Positions 40,140 through 52,172 of a stretch of 64,000 bases of DNA are shown piece by piece. The notes beneath the pieces were generated by a model. The model did not search any database, had not been told where the DNA came from, and was given only the letters and a program-made list of their open reading frames with translations. Made by a program: the position numbers and the translations under genes. The stretch comes from Spirodela intermedia (taxonomy: Eukaryota; Streptophyta; Magnoliopsida; Alismatales; Araceae): positions 13,034,327 to 13,098,326 of the forward strand of contig LR746272.1 of the NCBI GenBank assembly GCA_902729315.2, written 5' to 3'. Numbering within the stretch: the first letter of the stretch is position 1; every line of letters starts with the position of its first letter.

Positions 40140-41301
40140 CCCTCGTCGCTTCCGCTCCTCTCCTATTACTCTCTCATCTCCCGCTGCCCTCGAGAGCAGT
40201 TCCCGTCCACAACCCTTCTCCCGCGCCTGCAAACCCACCTGGAAGCGAGAGCAGTTCTCGTCGGCCACTCCATCGTCGGTCGACCGTCCCTCCTTCCAGG
40301 TATGGCCTCTCTGGGTCCATCGCCATTTGCCTTCTCCGATCGGGACTGTGTTCGGAAAAGTGGTGCGGGCTGTTCCTCTGCCCCCCGCATTGGTGAACCG
40401 ACGGGGCGAGAGCCTCGTCTTCGCCGACGGTGGGGTCGTTCGCATTCGCTGATTTCGAATCGATCTCTGGTTTCGTTTTCAATATCCCCTGCTTTCCCTG
40501 TTGATGTTGCCTTCCATCTTGAGAGTGTGATGGGGAGCTCGGGCTTCTCAAGCGGGTATCTCTGCATGTTCGGAGGGTTCCTCCCATCGCCGATGCTCAT
40601 CGCAGATCACCGTCTTCTCCGGCCGGAGAATCCCAGTGTCCATGATTCATATTCCTCCTGTGGTTTCTTCGGCGGAAAGAAAACTAAAGAGGTCATCTAA
40701 TCTTTCTCTAACATGAGAATCACTTCGATCTGCCGGAGACCCTCTTGACATTGTGAGATCCCCTTGCCTCTTCTTCCTGAATGCATGTAACGCTGCTCGC
40801 TGCTCGTTTTCTCTCGGGCTCCATCTTCCTTCCCCACGAAATCACACACCCTGTCTCGGGTGGCATATCCTATGACCATCATCATCGCTCATTTCTCATC
40901 CCAAGTTCGGAGAAACCGAGAAGAACACAGGCTATAATCGCGGTGCCCGGTAGCATATTCTCGTGGATGGTTTCTTTGGTTTCCATGGAATTCCTCCAGA
41001 AAACTCCTCGTCACTCCAGGATAGGCGCACGGCTACTGCTGCTATCAGCTTCCTGGAATTCCATCAAATATGCCCAGATTTATCCTCCCCTCCGCCCTGT
41101 CCGACGTTGAAGTTGAACCCTCTCCGGCACACCTTCTTCCTCAGATTTTCCGTCTTTCGGAATGTTGCATGGCGTCTAAGAGGAACGGCGGTGGTTTTTC
41201 TCTTCTTTTTCTTTTCCATCGGCGGTGGTTTTATCTGCTAGTAGTTCAGATTCTCCATGATCGGTGATCTTCATCTTCTGGGAAAAACCTGAACCCTGCA
41301 G
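40140..41301 (+). promoter_or_regulatory. Actin leader exon and ~1-kb leader intron
   Basis: The untranslated exon ends at 40299 (CTTCCAG|GTATGG). The leader intron runs 40300-41301 and ends CCTGCAG, ten bases before the ATG. Plant actin genes commonly carry such a leader intron, which often enhances expression. Open frames inside it (for example 40302-40700) are not expected to be coding. Confidence 0.8.
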
Positions 41302-41310
41302 GCGTAGAAC

Positions 41311-42735
41311 ATGGCCGATGGTGAGGATATCCAACCCCTCGTCTGCGACAATGGAACGGGAATGGTCAAGGTAATGGACTGAACTCCCCACTCGCACATT
41401 CTTCTCGTCGTGATGAGAAATATCGTTCATCCTCACGGTCGCCTCCTCAGGCCGGTTTCGCCGGAGACGACGCCCCCAGGGCCGTCTTCCCCAGCATCGT
41501 CGGCCGCCCCCGGCACACCGGCGTGATGGTGGGGATGGGCCAGAAGGACGCGTACGTCGGCGACGAGGCTCAGTCGAAGCGGGGGATTCTGACCCTCAAG
41601 TACCCGATCGAGCACGGGATCGTGAGCAACTGGGACGACATGGAGAAGATCTGGCACCACACCTTCTACAACGAGCTCCGCGTCGCCCCCGAGGAGCACC
41701 CCATCCTCCTCACTGAGGCCCCCCTCAACCCCAAGGCCAATCGCGAGAAGATGACCCAGATCATGTTCGAGACCTTCAACACCCCCGCCATGTACGTCGC
41801 CATCCAGGCCGTCCTCTCCCTCTACGCCAGCGGCCGCACCACTGGTACGACTCCCTTCCCTTTCCTTCCCTCCCACAAAGACGGGATCTTCCTTCCCACC
41901 CTTCCCTCGGTTTCCTGCGATCTGAAGAGTGTCTGCTCGGAATCTGTGTTTTCTGGTGCAGGGATTGTGCTGGACTCTGGTGACGGGGTGAGCCACACGG
42001 TGCCCATCTACGAAGGATACGCTCTCCCGCACGCCATCCTCAGGCTAGACCTCGCCGGCCGAGACCTGACGGACGCGCTGATGAAGATCCTGACGGAGCG
42101 CGGGTACTCCTTCACCACAACGGCGGAGCGGGAAATCGTGCGGGACATCAAGGAGAAGCTGGCCTACATCGCCCTGGACTACGAGCAGGAGCTGGAGACG
42201 GCCAAGTCTAGCTCCACCGTGGAGAAGACCTACGAGCTCCCCGACGGGCAGGTGATCACCATCGGCGCCGAGCGGTTCCGCTGCCCGGAGGTGCTCTTCC
42301 AGCCGTCGATGATCGGCATGGAGGCCGCCGGCATCCACGAGACCACCTACAACTCCATCATGAAATGCGACGTCGACATCCGCAAGGACCTCTACGGGAA
42401 CATCGTCCTCAGCGGCGGCTCCACCATGTTCCCCGGCATCGCCGACCGCATGAGCAAGGAGATCACCGCCCTCGCCCCCAGCAGCATGAAGATCAAGGTG
42501 GTCGCCCCCCCGGAGAGGAAGTACAGCGTCTGGATCGGAGGCTCCATCCTGGCGTCCCTCAGCACCTTCCAACAGGTCTCGGAAAAAGCAACCCACCATC
42601 ATTCTTCCTCAATCTCCCCGCCGGACCTTGCTCTCCTGATTCTCTTCTCCTCTTGCTCGCTGCTCGCAGATGTGGATCTCCAAGTCCGAGTACGACGAGT
42701 CCGGCCCCTCCATCGTTCACCGGAAGTGCTTCTGA
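41311..42735 (+). CDS. ACT: Actin
   Basis: Four coding exons (41311-41370, 41451-41844, 41962-42575, 42670-42735) give 377 aa, the standard plant actin length. The protein polymerises into cytoskeletal microfilaments and binds ATP. It starts [20 protein letters not shown] and has the phosphate loops (DNGTGM, LDSGDGV), the DNase-binding loop [10 protein letters not shown] and the C-terminus [18 protein letters not shown]. Introns fall after codon 20 (phase 0), in codon 152 (phase 1) and after codon 356 (phase 0), which are the classic conserved plant actin positions. The coding sequence is strongly GC-rich at third positions. A GC-rich intron (42576-42669) separates the last exon. Which actin class it belongs to cannot be told by eye. 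Confidence 0.98.
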
Positions 42736-43375
42736 TCGCTGCCGCCGCCGGAGCGAGTGCTGCGCTTCTCCCTCCTCCTACCCTTTTTTCTTCCCCAGCT
42801 GTGTGTGTGGGATTTGACTTTCATGGCGTCGTTCTCTCTTCCATGAGGGGTTGTGGGGCTGCGGAGTCTCCCTGGTTGACTTCCCGCCACAAACACTACT
42901 CTCTCTGTGGTTCAATGGGCACCTTTCCTTCCTCATCCACCGCCCTTCCTCTGTTCTTCCTCCTTCGTGGGAGGATCCGACCAAGTTTTATTTAAGCCTT
43001 TCTATTAAATATTTACGTACACTGAAATTATATAAATAAGTAAAATCCGCATCTAATTTATAATTTTTATTTATATATTTAATTTGTCGGGAGAGAGAGA
43101 GAGGGAGGGAGGGGGGACCGGGGCAAAACCTGACTGAATTTTAAATATTTTTAAGAATAATAATTTTTAAACGAAGGATTTTTTATTAGGAAAATAATTC
43201 TAAAATGGTGACGTGGCTGGCGGTCAACGACGTGCCGCGGGCCGATTCGCTGTGAGCATAACCGACTGTGCCGGTGACCATCAGCTGCCTCCGCCGCCGC
43301 CGGTGAAAAAACATGGTTTGCCCATACTACCCCTTACCTTGTTTATATTTCCTTCTCCCGTAGGGAGAGGCGGCC
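42736..43375. other. Actin 3' flank and upstream of ZRF1
   Basis: The first ~260 bp probably form the actin 3' untranslated region. An AT-rich spacer with a short GAGA run at 43092-43110 follows, then GC-rich sequence leading to the ZRF1 leader. Confidence 0.5.
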
Positions 43376-44872
43376 TGAAGCCCTATCGTAGAGCGGAAGC
43401 AGGGTTCAGGAAGTCCTCACGCCGCCTCCTTCCCGCCCTCAAGAACTCCGGCCCTCAGGGTGAGTTAGCCGCCGATCTGCATCTCGAGGAAGCCGGATTT
43501 TCGGATTTCCTCTCATTTTGTCGGGATACTGCAGCATCTGTATATCTCCGTCTTTACGGTCTCCTGTGACGTTCGATGACCTTCGTTTTATCTCTAATGC
43601 GCATTTCTCCAGATTATCTGACGGGGAGCACTTGAGCGCAGCGCTGCCGCTCGTGCCAACGGTACTGGGGTAGGGCCTTGAGGGTCTACAGAAGAGGAAC
43701 CGTACTGTGGTGTGTTCAATCTTTCCCCTTTTTATACGACGTTTTCTTCATGCTATGGCTTTCTCGTTCCAGCGGTTACGTCTTTTTTGATCGAGCGCAG
43801 TGGTTCAGTTATTCACTCATGTTGCATGTTCTTATGATGGTGTCGTCTACAATTAAATTTGTGGGAGTTATTTCCCTGATTGAACAGGAATAGAAAACGG
43901 TCGTGTGCAACCGTATAGACATTTTATCTGAAAGTTAATCGAAAAACTGGATGAAATTCAAGTCAGTATCGATTTTACTCCCACGACACTGGTCTTTTTA
44001 TGGTCATAATTTGATTTTGTGCCTGGCCTAGGTCGGTATTATTCTCTATAATTAGTTGAGGGGGATATGTGTTCATCTTATATTTCATCAGTTTGGGTTA
44101 AAGGGTCCCAGCATTCTACTTCCTGACAAAGCCGTGGAGTTATCAAACTCAAATTACTCATAACATCTTAGATGAACGATGTCATTGGAAGCTTGTGGAT
44201 GATAATCTTAGAAATTCCTGGTTTAGGAGGATCATACTCTATTTGAAGAAGAAATTTAGCACTCAACGAAAATGAGCAAGACTAAACGAATAGCTCTTTT
44301 CAAAGAAATGCTTGAAAGTCAATTAATCGTAGACGAATCTTGAATGGGGGAGGTAGATACTTTTTTTGTCAGTTTATTTTTCTCTTTTGGTCGTCTGTAG
44401 AGTCAATGTGTTTCTTAGGCTAGAAAGAAGAATAATAATAAGCGTTATGGTTGCATCTTCACGATTAATGCAGATTAGCTTTTTTCCATCCATTTTGAAG
44501 GTCTAGTTGAATTATACAGACGTTTTTAGTGGACCCTTGAAGATGTGCAGCTGCCTTTGTACTTTCCCTCTCGTTTTTGACAACTTTATCTGCTACATAC
44601 AGGCCTTATTTCTGGTGCCAGCACGATGTCCAAATCTGCCTTTCTCAAAATAGATCATGCTTTCTAAGTTCTCGTCTCACTCTATTTTGTACGCTCTCTC
44701 CCTCAACTTTTAATTATTCTGCAAAATTCGTTATGCGGCAGATAGAACGTGGTATGAATTGATACCCTTTCCTAATTTGGCATTTTCGTTGTGATTTTTT
44801 TAAAAGTGGGAATCTGTCTCTAGTGAATTGGTTTTTGGAGTATATTCCCTTTGGGTTTCGAATTCCACCTTG

Positions 44873-45121
44873 TCAGCCTTTGTAGGGTACTATGGGTGGC
44901 AGTTCGACTTTTTTGTTGATGCGGCTGAAGGTTGACTTTATGAGGCCGGCGTAGTTAAGTAATTCCTTGACGAGCATTGCCCATAGTGAGTGGGGTGCGC
45001 ACTTGCTTGAAGAAAATTCGGCCATGATAGGTCTAAAGTTTATGAGATCCACATGGAAAATCATCCTCTCGCCAGGCGACTTACTCAAAGAAAGATCATC
45101 CCATACCATCAACTTCTGCAT
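44873..45121 (-). other. Unassigned 82-codon open frame in ZRF1 leader intron
   Basis: The translation contains Met-Val-Trp-Asp-Asp-Leu and FHVDLINFRPIMAEF. It has the balanced composition of real protein, unlike most intronic frames, but I do not recognise the family. A mobile-element or organelle-derived fragment is possible, given the NUMT nearby. Confidence 0.25.
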
Positions 45122-45487
45122 CTCTTAGTCGTATCGTTATATGACCCCAAATCATGAGGAAAAGTTAGTCTCTCATAGGTTGAGAAAACTGGGAACGGGT
45201 GGTTTCTCAGGACGGTTGTTTTCCTTATGAAAATGCTTCCAAAGATCTTTTCTAATAAAAATGAGGTGTCGAATCATAAGAGGGACGGGGGATAAGATAA
45301 GATAAAGATATTTTTTTAACTCCTCCTGTCTCTTGGACCTCCTCCTTTCTTGACTCCTTTTTTTTTAATTTCTTTTTTTACGGGAACTTTGTTCTTGAAA
45401 TGTCTCCTCTGGAAAGTATTACTTTGTCTTGAGAAACTCGCGATCCTAAGGATCAATCATTGCTTTGTTTTTCTCTCTTACCTATCA

Positions 45488-45655
45488 GCGAGTTCCGATC
45501 CTTTTGTTCAAAATTTCTTCGTTCGTACCAAACTGCTCGCAGAATTAAATCCTGTTCCACAAGATCCTTTATCAGCTATACATCCTCCTCGCATTTATGT
45601 CGGAGACGTAGCCAGTGCTATAGGCTTTGGCTTATGTAGATAAAAAATGATGAAT
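45488..45655 (+). pseudogene. ccmFN: Nuclear copy (NUMT) of mitochondrial ccmFN fragment
   Basis: The plus-strand translation runs from [14 protein letters not shown] through [16 protein letters not shown] to [13 protein letters not shown], then a stop in place of Ser and KMMN. This closely follows a stretch of the plant mitochondrial CcmFN protein, a haem lyase subunit for cytochrome c maturation. Changes against the consensus I recall include PPRIYVG for PPCIYAG and a stop in the CRSKMMN motif. Similarity ends abruptly on the right at 45655 and near 45488 on the left. It lies in the ZRF1 leader intron, sense-oriented, and cannot encode a functional protein. Confidence 0.75.
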
Positions 45656-46372
45656 TTCTAGAGGGAGATCCATCCTGTTGGGTGTGAGTTCCTTATAATT
45701 GGACAAGATTGAGGCTTTCCCCTTGGTATAGACCCCCTGGAGAGCATAGTTAAATGGTGAAAAAATCTCTCATTGCATGGGCTGCTTTTCTTCTGGAAAA
45801 TCCTCTGGTGTAGGGGTGGATGTCCCTCGTGTTTGGAACCCCGGTGGGGTCATTTTAAGTTGCGAAGCTCATCTCTATTAGGGACGGTTTTTTTTTCAGG
45901 TTAATGCGCAACTGAGTTGCCCAGAGTAGGGTTATTTTTTTGTGGTGAAAAAATTCCAGGTCACCTTCTACCATAGGTGATTTTAGTGATCTCGCCAGAG
46001 AAGTCTGTGTGGGTGAACGTCAGAGCCCGATTAGGGTATATCATGCAAAAAAAATTTATTGGCTTCAGGTTTATAATAAGCTTGTTAACTGAATTGAAAA
46101 TCAAAGGAATTACAACCCATTGGACATGATAAAGTGGAGAAATTCGGCAGATGTAATTCAATAATAGCCATTGGAACATGTTTTACTTTGGATGAGAAAT
46201 TTCTTCTTTCTGTTTATGGCGTTTCGCTCAGACTTGTTTTCCTTTCCCATTACTGACATGTTAATTACATTTATGACGCTCCTGTCTTTCAGGGTGCAGA
46301 TTGGGGGCATTCTTTGGTTCTCATTCCCTATATAGTTCGTTGTCAATACTCCAAGAAAATAACTATCTGGGG

Positions 46373-48400
46373 ATGGTCGTCGCTAACTTGGATGCCATGG
46401 ATGCGAAGAGGATAATTCCCCTGATCTCCTATTCTCCAGAGCTCATTGATGGTGAGCCAATCTTCTTAGCATCAAATTGTCTTCCTGTGAAGGCCTTCAA
46501 TCTCGAACCAGCAGGCCATTCCTTTCACTCTGCGGCCCTTAGATTCTCTGGTATCTGTGATGACGAAGAGGAAGACACCGATGATCAAAGTGTGTCGTCA
46601 GATGACAAGAGCCAAGGTTACATTCCCTCCTCAGAGTCATATAGCAGCAAAGGGAAAAAGAAATCCAACGCTGGGAGCAAGCAGCAAGATCATTATGCCC
46701 TGTTGGGCTTGAGCCACCTGCGATTTCTGGCGACAGAAGAACAGATAAGAAAGAGTTACCGCGAGACTGCCTTGAAGCACCATCCTGACAAGCAGGCTGC
46801 TCTCCTTCTTGCTGAGGAGACGGAAGAGGCGAAGCAGGCAAAGAAAGATGAGATAGAGAACCACTTCAAAGCCATACAAGAGGCTTACGAAGTTCTCATA
46901 GACCCTGTGAAACGAAGAATCTACGACTCCACGGATGAGTTCGACGACGATGTTCCAACAGAGTGTTCTCCGCAAGACTTCTTCAAAGTATTTGGTCCGG
47001 CTTTCATGAGAAATGGAAGATGGTCCGTCAGTCAGCCTGTTCCTACTCTTGGGGAGGAGAACACTCCGTTGGGGGAGGTGGACAGTTTCTACAATTTTTG
47101 GTACAGCTTTAAGAGCTGGAGGGAGTTCCCCCATGCCGACGAGTTTGATATTGAGCAGGCAGAGAGTCGTGAGCATAAGAGGTGGATGGAGAGGCAGAAC
47201 GCGAAGCTGAGGGAGAAGGCAAAGAAGGAGGAGCATGCACGGGTTAGGATGCTTGTCGATAACGCCTACAAGAAAGACCCAAGGATCATGAGGAGGAAAG
47301 AGGAGGAGAAAGCAGAGAAGAAGAGAAAAAAAGAGGCAAAGTATCTGGCCAGGAAGCTGCAAGAGGAGGAGGCCGCCAGGATCGCCGAAGAAGAGAGGTC
47401 TAAGAAGGAGGAGGATGACCGGAGGATCGCCGAACTGGCGCTGACCCAGAAGAAGCTGAAGGAAAAGGAAAAGAAGCTCCTGCGCAAGGAAAGGAGTCGC
47501 CTGCGGGCTCTGTCGGCCTCGGTGATTTCTGGGAAACTGTCTGGCATCTCAGAGGACGACATAGAAGGCTTATGCATGTCGCTCGAGATGGAACAACTGA
47601 GACAGCTGTGCGATGAGATGGAGGGGATGGCGGAGGGGACGATGAGGGCCCAGAGGCTGAAAAATGCTCTCTCTGTAGCTGACTCGGGTTCTTCGAAGCA
47701 AGACGATAGCAGCACAAAATCAAACGGTTCTCTGAGCTCTGGCGCGAAAACTAATGGCGTCGGCCTACCCGTTAAGCAGGAGATCCCGCTGAATGCCTAC
47801 GAGAAGAAGGACAGGCCCTGGGGAGAAGAGGAGATTGTGATGCTGAAGAAGGGCATGCATAAGTACCCTAAGGGAACGTCCCGGAGGTGGGAGGTCATCT
47901 CAGAGTACATGGGCACGGGTAGATCGGTCGACGAGATCCTCAAGGCGTCCAAGACCGTGCTCCTGCAGAAGCCCGACTCTTCCAAGGCTTTTGATTCATT
48001 TCTTGATAGGAGGAAGCCCTCGCAGACCATTGCATCCCCCCTCACAAGTAGAATCGAAGCCGGAGAGCCCCCTGCTGGTGCGACTGGGCCCGCCGCCGCC
48101 GCCGGCACTGCAGTTGATGCCGGAGAGAAGCGGCCTTCCGCAGCCGGCAGCTCTTCAAGTCAAGGCAAAGATAGCGGGGCTGCCCCAGTTCAAAATGGAG
48201 CTCCTCCAGCGGCAGACCAGGACGCATGGTCGGCGACCCAAGAACGAGCTCTCATTCAGGCGCTCAAAACGTTTCCCAAGGAGGCCAGCCAGCGGTGGGA
48301 GCGCATCGCCGCCTCCATTCCGGGTAAGACCGTGAACCAGTGCAAGAAGAAGTTCGCCTTGATGAGGGAGAACTTCCGGAGCAGGAAGAGCGCAGAGTGA
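46373..48400 (+). CDS. ZRF1: Zuotin-related J-domain and SANT protein, ZRF1
   Basis: A single coding exon of 675 aa. The family (yeast zuotin, animal DNAJC2/MPP11, plant ZRF1a/b and algal GlsA) includes a ribosome-associated Hsp40 co-chaperone and a reader of monoubiquitinated H2A. A J domain starts at ~106 (DHYALLGL) with the essential His-Pro-Asp at 137-139. The zuotin homology region (FYNFWYSFKSWREFP) follows, then a long Lys/Glu-rich charged helix, and two SANT/Myb-like domains (RPWGEEEIVMLKKGMHKYP and WSATQERALIQALKTFP), as in plant and animal members. The frame stays open upstream to 46301 but lacks an ATG there; the ATG at 46373 is the first, and 46397 is an alternative. Plant homologues start close to LISYSPELIDGE, in agreement. 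Confidence 0.95.
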   Translation: MVVANLDAMDAKRIIPLISYSPELIDGEPIFLASNCLPVKAFNLEPAGHSFHSAALRFSGICDDEEEDTDDQSVSSDDKSQGYIPSSESYSSKGKKKSNAGSKQQDHYALLGLSHLRFLATEEQIRKSYRETALKHHPDKQAALLLAEETEEAKQAKKDEIENHFKAIQEAYEVLIDPVKRRIYDSTDEFDDDVPTECSPQDFFKVFGPAFMRNGRWSVSQPVPTLGEENTPLGEVDSFYNFWYSFKSWREFPHADEFDIEQAESREHKRWMERQNAKLREKAKKEEHARVRMLVDNAYKKDPRIMRRKEEEKAEKKRKKEAKYLARKLQEEEAARIAEEERSKKEEDDRRIAELALTQKKLKEKEKKLLRKERSRLRALSASVISGKLSGISEDDIEGLCMSLEMEQLRQLCDEMEGMAEGTMRAQRLKNALSVADSGSSKQDDSSTKSNGSLSSGAKTNGVGLPVKQEIPLNAYEKKDRPWGEEEIVMLKKGMHKYPKGTSRRWEVISEYMGTGRSVDEILKASKTVLLQKPDSSKAFDSFLDRRKPSQTIASPLTSRIEAGEPPAGATGPAAAAGTAVDAGEKRPSAAGSSSSQGKDSGAAPVQNGAPPAADQDAWSATQERALIQALKTFPKEASQRWERIAASIPGKTVNQCKKKFALMRENFRSRKSAE

Positions 48401-49261
48401 AGTCCCGCCTGCTCGATCTTCTTACCAGGTCTTCCTCTCTACAAATTTTTCTGCGGCCAGTGGCTAAGCTAGCTAGCTGGGAGATCACAGTTTTCCGCAG
48501 CGGCTGATAGTCGCCATGAACAAGAGTTTAGGGTCCGCTTATTGATTAGCCCACCTATTTGCGTTGACTTCTCGCTGGTGAGGCCGCTTCCTCTCTCAGA
48601 TTCCTTGCTGTAAAGGAAACAGATTCTTGCCATTCCCAGAGTTAATTAAAGATTTATTAGCTTCTACTTCAGAGTCGCTCCACCGGTTGACTTAACAACA
48701 ACAAAAGCTGACTGAGCTCTCTCCCCTCCCCTTTCGCTCGGGCAATAAATAACCTTAGTTTCTTGACCCTTATTCTTTAGGGAACCGGCGACCTTCTCTC
48801 CAGGGGAAACCCAGCCCATATATCACTAACTTGCACGCAAACTTATCGTCCCCCAGAGGAGAGATTCCTCGTCAACATAAGTTAATGCAACTGTAATCTC
48901 CATGAAAGCCTAGCTCCGCGTGAGACGAGGACACATGCAGAGGGCCGGGCCAGGGCCGGACTTCGCTAGTGGCTCCGGTTCATAGCCCGCTTCTTTGGGA
49001 TTCGAAACCTCGGCCCGGCCCAGTGACAAAGGTGCATTAATTATGGTTGAAGAACGCAAGAATTCAGCGCACTTTTCATTTGCTTCTCAGAAAAGCCAGA
49101 TGCCGTTCTTTGATTGATGGAGCGTCTGCCAAAGTGAATCGGTCTTTCCCTGATGAGAAAGCTTGAGAAGAGTAGCACTGACTCGAGCAAATCGCCAGAA
49201 AGATAAGCAGGGGAACGAGTTTATGAGGAACTAGCTCATTCATTCTCCTTTATGAGAAGTG
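48401..49261. other. Convergent intergenic region
   Basis: Lies between the 3' ends of ZRF1 (plus) and GRXS15 (minus). No gene recognised; probably the two 3' untranslated regions plus spacer. Confidence 0.55.
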
Positions 49262-49286
49262 GAGAGAGAGAGAGAGAGAGAGAGAG
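49262..49286. repeat. (GA)n microsatellite
   Basis: GA run of about 12 units just beyond the GRXS15 stop codon, probably in its 3' untranslated region. Confidence 0.95.
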
Positions 49287-49308
49287 GCCGGTATGGGCAC
49301 CATGGCAG

Positions 49309-49389
49309 CTATCCCTTTGTGGACGGCGGCGTGATCTCCTTGAGCTTCTCCTTCAACTCACCAGACTGCAAACAATAGCTCCAGTCAAA

Positions 49390-49426
<37 letters not shown>

Positions 49427-52172
49427 TGTGTCTTCAGGACGTTACCTGGTGCATGCTGAGGATGATATCTGATCCCCCGACAAACTCTCCCTTGATAAAT
49501 ATCTGCGGAAATGTGGGCCAGGCACTGCGAGAAGACATAAAAAAATGGCATAAATATAATAAATGGAGAGAAAATGAACAAAAAAGATAATTTAATGAAC
49601 TAAAAATGACCCACGCCTGTAATCTTTGCATCGGGATCTTTCAACAACATTGAATTTTTATGCCTGTATTCCAACAGGCTTCCGAGAATGCATGCGAACA
49701 AAAATAATGAGATAATATTATCATTGTTAGGATCTGCCAAATGGGCACTATGCCACGTGACCAAACTCGATTGGTTATAATCCAGCTTAATGGTAGAAGA
49801 TCGACTCAGATAAATATATATTGCCAAATTTTGCCAAAAATTAAGCGATTTAGCAACCTTCAATGAATGGACTAAGCAAGCGAATATGATAAAAATAGCA
49901 CACCAAGTAAAGCTAAGATTACCTGACAGATTTTACGCTATCCTTGAGCACTTGATCTTCAAGAATATTTCTTGCACCAAAAGGGATGCCTGTGACACCA
50001 AGAACCAAAACATTATAAGAAAAGAGATCCCAAAAGCTTTCTTCTGAACAAATAATTAGACAACATCGATCAGAGTTTCTCATTTATCTTTAGGTTTTGA
50101 GGGGAGGGAAAAAAAAGAAAAAGAAAACCACATCCACAGACAAATCTTTTTTGAAAACGTGATTCCCTGGCTCACATTGCCGCGTAAAAATGCCTCACTA
50201 ACTTCAATTGTTGGTTTGGGGGGGAGGGGGGTTGGCGGGAGAAGATTCCTTTAAATCAGCAGCATGTTGCTCTATAAGCTTCTCATGAGACATAGAAATG
50301 GATAGGCTTACTATATTCTTTTAGAACTCTCACTGCCAATGCACTGAATCCACATCGAGGTGCGTCAGGAATTCCCTTCATATAAATCATTATTGGATTT
50401 TCTCTAATATCCTGCAGAAGCAGCAATCATAAATTATAATCCGGGGACATTTTCACCGTCCAACAGGGCAATGAAGCAAAGGGTACACCTATAACGAGAT
50501 AGAGATTCAATATTACCTGCTCAACAATATCTTTCACAGATTTCCCAACACCCTCAAACTTGCGTGTGGGTTGAAAATCTTCATGTGAATCAGAATCGCC
50601 AGTTACCGTTGAATACCTCGAATTTTGCCAATTTAATGATTTAAGTCCCACCTGCTGATAGTCAAAAAATTTACGAATGACAATCGTATGACAATGATTA
50701 TGCAAGGAGTAGGTTGAAAAATAATAAATAGAGAGAGCCAATGATACGAATCCCCAGACAAAGATCATATTAAAAGTGGATTTCCATAGAGCCTAATAAC
50801 TAATAAGAGAAATATACGCTTCAATAAATTCCCAAATATAGGCATTTCAACTCATCATCTCAGAAGCAGTATTCTCGCTATTCCATCTGATTTTACTTCA
50901 TCATAAATTTCAAAGATGGTCACTTTACAGCATGGTTTACTAAGGGTGTAAGCCAAAGAAATATTGCATGGTTTTTTTCGAAGAATTACTTCAAAAATAT
51001 GTAAAAGTGATCATCATGATTGTAGAATTTCACCCTAAAATGAGAAGAGTGAGAAGAGAGCATGTGCGTGCATGTGTGTATGTGTGGGAGAAAGAGAGAG
51101 GTAAGAACAGAAAACAACGTTTTCTTATAAAACTCATTATCATGAGCAGGATTCAGAGTTGTCTCTTCCACTTATTGTTTGCCAGTTAATTTTTTTGGAT
51201 CCAGTGCAATTATCCTACGAAACTAGTAAAGAGTAAATGCACAGAAACCTCTAGAACACAGGAAACCTGGCATGCGTTGTTTGGTAAATCAAGCAAGCAG
51301 AGTGACAACTTTCAGAATAGCAAATTCACCCAGTGAAAAAGCTATTTTCCAGCTACAGGAACAAATAGCAAATAGCAACATTTATTCCAATCAGATTGGA
51401 CAAATCAAAGATCAGTACTAGCAAAAAACAGCTGTGCCATCGTTAATTTTTTTTCACAATATATGTGACAAAAATACGTCTATAGGAGCTTATCTATATG
51501 CCAAAGCTTCAGCACATGATCAGATACTAACACCAGCATGCGATTAAAGAATTTGATCACAATATGGAATCAATCATCCGCGTGGTTTCCTAGCCCAATA
51601 GATACTTAACATATGAAAGTGCACTCGTTAGAACAATAAGCTCGACACCCATTTTTTCTCGAAGAAAAAAGAGTGCTATGGCTATAGAAATGGATGTGAA
51701 ATCTCCCCTGATCCTTTTTATTTGAAGTTTCCAGAACTGCCAATCAGGTAATAACAATAAAATCAACGAAATTGGGAGATGATAAGATTGTATAAAACTA
51801 GAACTTACCCACTTAAAGTTAAGACTTGAGTGCTGGATTATACAATGAAGAATAGCAAAGTTTTCAAAGAAATTAATTTATCATCAGAAGGAAATTGCAC
51901 GCGTTATACTTGGTATATTGATCTGCCTGTAAAGGACAGCGTCACTTTTTTATGGATGAAATCATTCCAATTAACAGAAGTTTGGAAAATGTCTCTGGTA
52001 CACGAAGAAGGGCAAATAGATCGCAAAAAAGCTATCATTTTCAACGGACTTGTACTTCAGGGAGAAGAACCGAATCATCAGAATTGCGTCAGTTGATGCT
52101 TACCGATGACCTAAAAGAAATGGGAGATTCCGAGATGCCTTTGAAGATGATTCTGGATAATGATCTAGCCAT
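49309..52172 (-). CDS. GRXS15: Mitochondrial monothiol glutaredoxin, CGFS type
   Basis: Six coding exons give 168 aa: 52104-52172, 50517-50651, 50312-50411, 49923-49989, 49446-49524, 49309-49365. The protein carries and transfers [2Fe-2S] clusters in the mitochondrial matrix. The small first exon encodes [17 protein letters not shown], a basic, Ser-rich presequence. The domain has [20 protein letters not shown] with the CGFS active site at 88-91, [28 protein letters not shown] and the glutathione-binding GG-D pair. Length and order match Arabidopsis GRXS15 (169 aa). The intron before the last exon contains a (GAT)n run. A leader exon probably ends at 52594 (CCTCCAG|GTTTGT), with the promoter beyond 52690. 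Confidence 0.93.
49390..49426. repeat. (GAT)n microsatellite in GRXS15 intron
   Basis: About twelve perfect GAT units (ATC on the coding strand) in the 80-bp intron between the last two coding exons. Confidence 0.95.

Larger units (their letters stand above)
43376..46372 (+). promoter_or_regulatory. ZRF1 leader exon and 2.8-kb leader intron
   Basis: A likely untranslated exon ends at 43459 (CTCAGG|GTGAGT). The acceptor (CTGTCTTTCAG) ends at 46292, 80 bp before the ATG at 46373. The intron contains a mitochondrial ccmFN fragment (45488-45655) and an unassigned 82-codon minus frame (44873-45121). Assignment of the leader exon to this gene is by splice motif and position only. Confidence 0.5.

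Noticed and set aside
41433-42602. Minus-strand open frames across actin
   Set aside because: Shadows of actin exons; composition follows the opposite strand's codon bias.
46301-46372. Upstream extension of the ZRF1 frame
   Set aside because: The frame is open but begins at TTG just after a splice acceptor; no ATG occurs before 46373.
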